Below are positions 56,862 through 64,000 of a stretch of DNA of 64,000 bases, one piece after another. Position 1 is the stretch's first letter, and the number at the start of each line of letters is the position of its first letter. The translations under genes and the position numbers were made by a program. The stretch is from Hemileia vastatrix (lineage: Eukaryota > Basidiomycota > Pucciniomycetes > Pucciniales > Zaghouaniaceae). The stretch is taken from contig JASXTE010000017.1 of NCBI GenBank assembly GCA_030280995.1, forward strand, positions 23,961,998 through 24,025,997. The letters are read 5' to 3'. The notes under the pieces are model-generated. The model worked only from the letters and a program-made list of their open reading frames with translations. It was not told the origin of the DNA and did not search any database.

Positions 56862-59800
56862 TAGCTAAGCTCCCTTGGAGATATACAAAGTGGATTTTCT
56901 ACTTTCTCTTTTCTGCAAGTATTCTTCAAGTTTTTTTTCAAGTATCTGCTCTCTCTCAAAATTTCCAATTATTATTAATTCAAGTTCAAATATGATGATT
57001 GTTTATATATCTATATTGAAACATATTTGAAAAGCTGTGGAGGGGTGAAAGTGGGGTCTAAAAGTAAGTACTCCCGATTTCACACCGCTAAGGTTTCTTC
57101 TATGCCTTTCAAAAACATTACCTTTGCCATGTCTGTGAGAATTGCGGAACGCCTAGTTGTTTTTGTAGGATAGAAGAAAACTCAAGAAAAGAAAATAAAA
57201 ATTTCAAGATAACTGAAGAAAATCATGAAAAAAATCTGAAGATAATCAAGAAAAAAGAAAAGAATTATTTTTTTGAAGATCATCAACATCAATTTTTGGG
57301 CCTCCAGCATGAGGTTAAACTGCAAAACATTATGAAGAAGGAAGATCAGCAAGATCATTTTTTGGGCCTCCAGAATGAGGATAAACTGCACAAATTCAGA
57401 AAATGTGATTCAGAAGATGAATAAAGATTTGAAGATTTAGAAGATGGAAGTGAGGATGAAGATTTGGAATTTCAGAAAAGATTTTGAGTGGTTATATTGG
57501 GGTCTAAAAGTAAGTCCTGCCAATATTGCATTCCTAGGGTCTCTACTACACCTTTCAAAAACATTACCTTGGCAACACTAGTGAGAAATGGGGAATCCCT
57601 TGGTTTTTGTTCCAGGTCTGGTGGTGAAGATGTCCTGAAGATCCCTCAAGTAGAAGGTGGAGCAGAGAAGTACAAGAAGGTAGCACAGATGATTAGGTCT
57701 GTTAATGAGCCTATTCCTGTATTTTTGTATCCTCCTTTGAAGAGATCTCATTTGTCAAGAGATCTGTACTGTACTCCTCTGGTGAAGAATCCTCCTGATT
57801 TTGTGTAAACTGCTTGGGTGACTGTGGAAAGGTTGAAAGTTGTTAATTTTGGTCCTTATGGGTGTTTGTCTGATAAGGAAAAGAAGTTGTTTTTGCAATT
57901 TATTGTGCTGAGGGAGAAAGCGGTGGAATTTTTTGAAGAGGAAAGGGCTGTGTTGAAGCACTCTTATGGGGAACCTTACTTGATTCCTTTGGTTTGTTAC
58001 AAACCTTTGAAAATTAAACCTATTCCAATTCCAGCTGCTATTAGGAATGATTTTGTAGAGATTGATAGATAAAGAGTCAGTACTGGTTTATATGAGCAAT
58101 AAAAACCTAGTTACTCAAGTCTGGTTTTCTGTGTAAAGAAGCAGAATGGGAAACTTAGGGTGGTTCATGATCTTAGTGCCTTGAACAGAGTCACTATCAA
58201 TGATGCGGGGATGCTTTCAAGTGCAGAGGGCTTTGTGGAAGCTTTTTCTGGTAGGATGTGTTATGGTTTGGGAGATATTATGTGTTGTTATGATTAAAGG
58301 GAGCTTCACATGTATTCATGGCCACTTAAAATGTTTGAGACTGCTCTGGGATGATTTCAGCTCACTAGGTTTCTTCAAGGAGCAACTAATTCAGTAGCAG
58401 TATATCAGGGACAAATGGCTTGGATTTTACATGATGAGGTCCTTACTCATGCTGGTATATTTATTGATGATGGTTGAATCAAAGGACCTTCCACTGATTA
58501 TGGAAATGTTGTGCCAAAGGAGGACCCTGGTATAAGTAGATTTGTTTGGGAATATGGAATTACTCTAGAAAGGGAATTGTTTAGGATTGAAGAGGCTGGT
58601 TTGACAATTTCTGGGTCAAAGTTTTGTTGTTGTGTTCCTGCTCTGGAAAGTCTGGGTCACGTTGTATGTAAGTAGTGAAGGATTATGGCGAAGAAAAAAG
58701 TCAAAAAAGTTTAGTCATGTCCAAGGCCTAAAAATACTTCTGGAGTCAGGGTATTTTTATGGGTTTGTGTGTATGTCAGTATTTTTTAAAGATTTTTCTT
58801 TGTTGGCTTTACCTTTAAGGAGGTTGACCAGGAAAGATGTGGAGTGGGAATTTTCCAAGGAGTGTGAAGAGGCTTTTCAGAAGCTGAAGAAGGTGGTAGG
58901 TGAAGGTATTATTCTTCATAGTTTAGATTATGGAGTGTGAGATAAAAAAATTTATCAGGAAGTGGAAAAAAGTTATATTGCTGCTGGTGCTGTGTTGCCT
59001 CAAGAAGATAATACTGGGAGGGTCAGGCCAGTAGAGTATGAGTCTGTGGTATTTAATTAAGTTGAATCTAGATATTCTCAACCTAAGTTGGAATTGTGTG
59101 GTGGAGTAAAAAGTTTGAAGAAGTTGCAAACTGTTTTGTGGGGGCAGCATTTTGAGCTGCAGGTCGATGCAAAGTCTCTGGCTTAAATGATCAATACACC
59201 TAGTCTTCCAAATGCTTTAATGACTAGGTGGGTGGCATTTATTCCGAGTTTTTCTTTTAACCTAGTACACAAACCTGGGAAAAAGTTTACAATTCCAGAT
59301 GAATTATCAAGAAGACCACTCACAGATGAAGATTCAGACTCTGAAGAATTTTATGAAGATTTCCCAGTGGTTAGGGCCAGCACAAAGGAAGCTGAAGATT
59401 TTTCTTTCCTCCCCCATGAGGCTAAACTGTAACATTGTTCTCTCCTCCCTGATGAAGCTAAACTAGAAGATTTTTCTCTCCTCCCCCAAAAGTTTAAACT
59501 GAATGGTTCTGATCTCCATTCTGGTGATCAGGATGTTTTTGTTGAGGAAGATGGGGCTGTTGTTTGGGATGGCTCAAAATTAGATAATAGTGTTTTTGTT
59601 AGTGAACTGGATTCTCTGAAGATTCAGTTGTAGGAAAAGGATGTACCAAAATTTAGGGATTGGTGTCCTGGTTGGGCTGGTTGTGTTGCTCATGTGTACA
59701 ACGGAGATTTTGATTACAGGGCTATACCATTGGATGTTTTTTTGTTGGATTTTGAAAATTAGACCTGGGGTCAGACTGGGTTTTATTTTATTATGGTTGA

Positions 59801-61055
59801 TTATCTTTTAACCTTGGAGAGGCCAGATATTTCTGATGATGATACTTGGGTGGAAATCAAGAAGAAGAGTCCTGGCCTCTATGTGTCAGGAAGGAGGTTT
59901 ATGAGGAGGAGACATTCTAATCCTCAAGTTGTGGTGACTCAGAAGAAGGGTCAAGAAGTTGTGTTGAAGTCTTTGCATGAAGACCTTGGTCATAGAGGCT
60001 TTGGGGAGACTCATAGAGGAGTAGCAGATTGATTTTGGTGACCAGGTATGAAGTTGGCTTTTCAGGGTCAGGTTCAATCTTGTGAAGAATTTCAAAGACA
60101 AAGTCACTTAAAACCTAAATATATTGGCTGTGCTACTGGTGAAAGAACCGTGTTCGGAAGAGTCAGTCTGGATGCTGTCCATATTAATGAGGGCAGGTAT
60201 AAGTACTTAATTGTTTCCAGGGACTATTTGTCTGGTTGGGTTGAGTTGGTGCTTCAGGTTGATTTGACTGCCAAATATTTGGCAGAATTTTTGAAGAAGG
60301 AATGGGTGTTTAGGTATAGGTTGATGAAGTTAGTTACTGTTGATGGTAGGCCAGAGTTTGGAGCTTAATTTAAAGAGGCTGTGGCAAGTATTGGTTCTAA
60401 ATTCAGAGTGGCTACACCTTATTATCCTGAAGCTGAAGGTATTGTTGAAAGAGGCAATCAAGTTATCAAGAATTCTTTGGTGAAAATGTGTGGAGATAGA
60501 GCTGAAAACTGGAGGCATTATTTACCCTTGGTGTTATTTGCTGATAGGGTCACTTTGAAAAGAAAACTGGCTATTCCCCTTATTAGTTAATTTTTGGAAA
60601 GAAAGCTGTTCTAACAGTAAATTTGGAAGCTGTCTCTTATCTTGGGATATTTTGGGATGATGTGTGCTCAATAGAAGATTTGCTCTGTGCCAGGATGCAA
60701 CAGTTGGAATGTGGAGAGGAATGTCAAGAGAAGGCATACTCTAGAATGATGAAGATAAGAAATCAATCAGTCAGATACTGGGACAAGAAGTTGGCTCATA
60801 GAGTCAGGATTCCCTTGAAACCTGGTTGTTTGGTTTTGGTGTATAATAGAAGTTTGGAGAGTCAGTGGGGAAAAATGTTTGATGACAGATGGAATGGACC
60901 TTACAGAGTCAGATCTCAGGGGTCTGGAGGTTCTTATTTTTTGGAGTAGTTAGATGGTTCAGTCTTAAAGAAGACAGTGGCTGCTGATCAGTTGAATAGA
61001 TATTACCCAGGAGGCACTAGAAGTGAAGAAGATTGACTCCGCAATGAGGATAAAC
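56815..61055 (+). pseudogene. pol: Element IV pol (heavily decayed)
   Basis: Recognisable in order: the duplicated STPFKNI segment (about 57052 and 57500), hairpin motifs (57301, 57367), pre-RT block (57800-58070), RT (58120-58670, FIDDG then a stop), RNase H (about 58940-59170), linker with hairpins (59408, 59444, 59480), integrase finger and core (59950-60590, second Asp retained as TVDGRPEF) and C-terminal domain (60623-61030). More than ten stops are scattered through it. It ends in a hairpin motif (61036-61057). Confidence 0.88.
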
Positions 61056-61057
61056 TA

Positions 61058-61805
61058 TGGACCATTCATTAGTTTTGGATTTTGGTGATGCTGTGCATCT
61101 TTTTTGTTGGAAACAATTTTTTTGTTAGAAGGTACCCATGGGTGGGGCTTCTAGATTTTATTTCAGCAAGTGCAGGGGTAACTGATGGGCTGGATTCTCT
61201 ATCAACAGCTACCCCAGATTGTCTGTTTTCAGCCCCTTCTCTTAATTTGGTTGAATCCTAGTTTTGGTTTTTCTTCACAGGTTTAAGTCCTCTATGACTT
61301 TAAACTGGAAATTCTTTTGGTTTTCAAGTGTTGGACTCTTCACCCTTATTGGTTATGTTATAATGTGTTTGATGTTGTATTTTTTGTTAGAAGGTACCCA
61401 AGGGGGGATTCTAGATTTTATTTTGGCAAGTGTGGGGGTAACTGATGAGCTGCCTTCTGTGTAGAGAAGTTACCCTATAGTGTCTGTTTCAAGTTTTTGT
61501 TTGTCCTAGTTGAATCCTAGTTCTGGTTTTTGTTATTCAGGTTTCAAGTTCACTATGACTTTAAACTGGCTTACTGTCTTAAGGCTGGTTTTTTTGGCCT
61601 ATTTGGATTGGTGGTGGATCACTGGTGGTCTCCCATCATTTTTACTTATTAGAGGGAGCCCACCCAGTGATCATTTTGTTGGACTTTACTTTTTATGGAG
61701 CTGGACTTTTTCTTTTTTTCTTTCTGTGTTTTTTTGGTTAGATAGAAGTTTTAGATTATTTTCTTTTTTTCTCTTTTTTCTTTTAATTTTTTTATATCAT
61801 GGTGT
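61058..61805 (+). repeat. Post-pol structured repeats of Element IV
   Basis: Two units about 260 bp apart: larger hairpins at 61175-61215 and 61435-61476, each followed by a small AGTC/GACT motif (61286-61307 and 61547-61568). The long inverted repeat lies at 61617-61672. The region then joins the middle of the 3' LTR near 61806, a deletion junction. Confidence 0.78.
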
Positions 61806-62060
61806 CTTAGATTTCTGGTGTAGATTTTTCTGCATTTCTGGTTTTCTGGTTCTGTGATTCTCAGTGGTCTGCTATTGGTTACTGTCTTGACTTGTAAAGC
61901 AGTCAAGAAGTGTGTTGGAAGGGGTATTGTAACAGTCTTTAATTTGCTGTAGCAAATAAATCTCACCTAGTATTTTTCAAAGGGACAGGGGTTTTACTCT
62001 CCAGTTTTACTCCAAATCCCTTGGTCAAGGCCTATAGCTAGTACTTTAGGATTGTCTACA
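61806..62060 (+). repeat. Partial 3' LTR of Element IV (family B, last 255 bp)
   Basis: Matches 42170-42428 of the 5' LTR and ends GGATTGTCTACA, followed by ACGT. The first about 835 bp are missing. Confidence 0.88.
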
Positions 62061-63256
62061 ACGTCACAGCAGCTTATTTACACAGTAATCTTGATGAAAA
62101 AATATATGTTAAAAAACCTGAAGATTTTGAAACCAATAACCCTAATTATTTTTGCAGGCTCAAAAAGGCTCTTTATGGAACTAAGCAACCAGTCAGATGT
62201 TGGTGGAAACATCTTAGCAACATCTTGGAAAGTTTGTGTCTTAAGTCAAGTAATCAAGATGCTAGTGTGTATGTTCTCACAAAGAATGTATAAAAAGGAA
62301 TGTTATGGATTCATGTGGACAATGGTGTTCTGGTAGGGAGTGATGAGCAGATATTAGAGGAGTTTGAGAAGGATATGGAATATAACTTAAAAGTAAAATG
62401 GTCAGATGGAATTTCTTCAATTGTAGGTTTGGATATTTCCAGATGCCCAAAGGGATTCACTATTTACCAACCAGCTCTTGTGAACAAGATTCTAAGTGAA
62501 CACAACCCAACTGGTCTCACTTCTTTTTCACCTCTACCATTGGGTCTGTATTTGGTATCTTTAAAGGAAAAAACTCACCTGCCTCAGGAAGCCATCAAAT
62601 TTCTATCTTTCATTGGTTCTTTATCTTATCTAGTTGCAGGATCCAGACCTGATTTAGCGTATCCCAACAACTTCCTGGCACATTAAGCATCAAGACCAGG
62701 TAAAGCTGAATGGGATGCTCTACATCATTTACAGAGATATTTTCAATATACCAAGGATATGAAATTTTATTTGTTCCCAACAATCTGTACCAAACCTTTA
62801 ACTGAGGTTTACTGTGATGCAACCTGGGGTGGTGAATTTTCAAGAGCAACTGGTGGCCATGTGCTTCAAATCAACAACTGTCTTATTTTGTGGCAATCAA
62901 AACATCAATCAAGAGTTGCAACAGCATCACTTCATTCTGAACTCAAGGAAATGTCAAATGCTACAAGACAAGCTCTCTGGCTAGGAAATCTATTATGTGA
63001 AGTTGATTTGTGCCATGGTCCAACAACTCTTTACTGTGACAACAAAGGTGCTATTATTGCGCCTACTGATAACCCTTCTGACAAGAGATGTAGACACATT
63101 GATCATGATTTTTTTTTTTTTGTAAATGAACAAGTTCACAGGAGAGAGATCAAAATTGAATGGATATCATCAAAGGAGCAGATTGCAGATTTATTAGCCA
63201 AGAATCTAGGGCCAAATGTATGGAAAGAAAAGAGGTTCCTACTAGGGGTTTTCTAA
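62061..63256 (+). pseudogene. Copia element, RT and RNase H (3' part)
   Basis: RT continues after Element IV (LKKALYGTKQPVRCWW, about 62160-62205). The catalytic motif is HVDN where Copia has YVDD. Then come GSLSYLVAGSRPDL, and RNase H with CDATWGG, LHSELKEM, YCDNKGA and HIDHDFFF, ending at LLAKNLGPNVW. Stops and shifts occur near 62293, 62335 and 62685. The enzyme would be inactive. Confidence 0.85.
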
Positions 63257-63370
63257 TTTCATTTTCAATTTTATAATATTTTAATTTTTTTTTGTTTTCA
63301 TCCTATATTTTATCTTACATTCCTTTTGCTTAAAATTTTTATTGTGGCTACAGTAGCAGGGAAATCACTA

Positions 63371-63876
63371 AGAGAGGGGGTTGTTATGTGAAATAAGGTT
63401 ATGCTTAGTGATTATATGCAATTTGTATGTAGTATATCCTGTGGTGCAGCGGAAGCGTGTAACTCCGGTTCACTCCGGACGAAGCGCTGACATTGCTACC
63501 ATAGGTGAGTTGTGAAATAATAGTAGGGTTTACTCCGGACGAAGCGCTGACATTACTACCATAGCTGGATAAAATCCAGGTTGTCGCTTGATAGCTTCCC
63601 ATAGAAAATTAGAAAATAACTATTCGTTCTTTGCTTCTTTTAAAAATATTAAAATGTAACTCATTAATGGATAGAAATAATGAAACTTCTCGCCTATAAA
63701 TTTTAAAATGTGCCTCTTTTCCATTTTATTTTTATATTGATCTATTTATATCAAAAGATTTGAATAGTTTTGTCAAATAAAATTAAAAAAAATTTAAATA
63801 TATAAATATATATAACATTCTCAGATAGAGTTGTATTTTTCAATAGTAAAACATGATTGTGATTTGAAGCAAAATA
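63371..63876 (+). repeat. Copia polypurine tract and 3' LTR region with 60-bp direct repeat
   Basis: AGAGAGGGGG (63371-63380) is followed by TGTTATGTG, a typical Copia LTR start, at 63382. A CTCCGGACGAAGCGCTGACATT block occurs twice exactly 60 bp apart (from 63473 and from 63533), with one mismatch in the following bases. The LTR end is not defined because no partner LTR is visible. Confidence 0.65.
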
Positions 63877-63996
63877 CAGCAAAACCTGAAAAGCTTGCGG
63901 GTTTCTAGTCTCCGATCCCCCGCCAAAACATGGGTTTAGGTCGCTTTTGGCAGGGAATAAATGGCAAGAAACCTGCAAGCTTTCCCGGTTTAGCTG
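63877..63996. mobile_element. MITE-like foldback element (120 bp, TA flanks)
   Basis: Terminal inverted repeats of about 30 bp (26 of 30 positions agree) begin CAGC and include AAAGCTTGC. An inner inverted repeat (CCGCCAAAA with TTTTGGCAGG) extends the fold. TA lies on both sides (63875-63876 and 63997-63998). TA targets and CAG ends fit Tc1/mariner/pogo-type MITEs. No coding capacity. Confidence 0.75.
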
Positions 63997-64000
63997 TATA

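Larger units (their letters stand above)
41339..62060 (+). mobile_element. Element IV: Ty3/Gypsy LTR retrotransposon, family B, inserted in Copia and split by Element V
   Basis: Layout: 5' LTR 41339-42428, degenerate PBS, gag start, Element V insertion, gag-pro 54402-56814, pol 56788-61055, post-pol hairpins, partial 3' LTR 61806-62060. Flanks are ATGT (41335-41338) and ACGT (62061-62064), a 4-bp duplication with one CpG transition. The Copia RT reading continues across. The antisense module and the first part of the 3' LTR are missing. Without Element V it is about 8.9 kb. Confidence 0.92.

Noticed and set aside
63442..63476. Genuine tRNA gene
   Set aside because: A- and B-like boxes are only about 25 nt apart, there is no anticodon arm, and the T-loop is one base short.

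Overview
The window is a repeat-dense, AT-rich stretch of a fungal nuclear genome. Short spliceosomal introns (53-90 nt, GTAAG/GTTAG donors, CTAAC or CTGAT branch sites) and the type of Ty3/Gypsy polymerase point to a basidiomycete. A rust fungus with a TE-inflated genome is my best guess, but the sequence alone does not prove it. Almost everything here is LTR retrotransposon. The only host-like material is a broken SNF2-family helicase gene (5414-7647, minus) and an unidentified exon fragment (4863-5095) cut by an element.

Layout. Element I (1-4862, minus, Gypsy family A, 5' LTR 3741-4862) runs off the left edge and lies against the host fragment. A family-A pol relic (8560-9462) abuts Element II (9463-37038, minus, Gypsy family B, two 1092-bp LTRs). 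Element II is interrupted by a family-A solo LTR (13739-14891, TSD ACAC) and by Element III (15911-29304, plus, family A, 13.4 kb, TSD ATGC/ACGC). After an AT-rich gap (37039-40250), a Copia element is split at 41338/62061 by Element IV (41339-62060, plus, family B, TSD ATGT/ACGT). Element IV is itself split by Element V (42540-54401, minus, Gypsy family C, two 1335-bp LTRs, TSD ACAG/ACGG). The right edge holds the Copia 3' LTR start and a 120-bp MITE flanked by TA.

Unusual biology, part 1: antisense genes. Elements II, III and V represent three LTR families, and each carries two extra genes, antisense to gag-pol, between the pol end and the 3' LTR. I call them P1 (next to the LTR) and P2 (further in). 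Both encode proteins with two C-x2-C-x6-C-like triads, resembling a Zn2Cys6 cluster in which the basic, GAL4-like half comes second. A Ser/Pro-rich basic linker follows, then usually a small intron, then a short C-terminal region predicted helical, often with a YFQ..P motif. P1 of II and P2 of III are still fully open although gag-pol around them is broken.

Unusual biology, part 2: RNA-like structure. The elements carry dozens of copies of a small sense-strand motif: a 4-bp stem, a 6-nt loop and a TWAAACTG-like tail. The first stem pair occurs as all four Watson-Crick combinations (A-T, G-C, C-G, T-A) and the second switches G-C to C-G. Copies lie inside pol codons, after pol, and in arrays around the antisense genes. 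Larger conserved hairpins follow pol, and a T-TTT-TTR slippery site with a conserved downstream stem joins gag-pro to pol.

Decay. Nearly all gag/pol frames contain stops or 1-nt indels, and many stops fit C:G to T:A change (Trp to TGA/TAG, Arg to TGA). The elements are therefore mostly dead, but the nesting order is legible: Copia, then IV, then V; and II, then III and the solo LTR.
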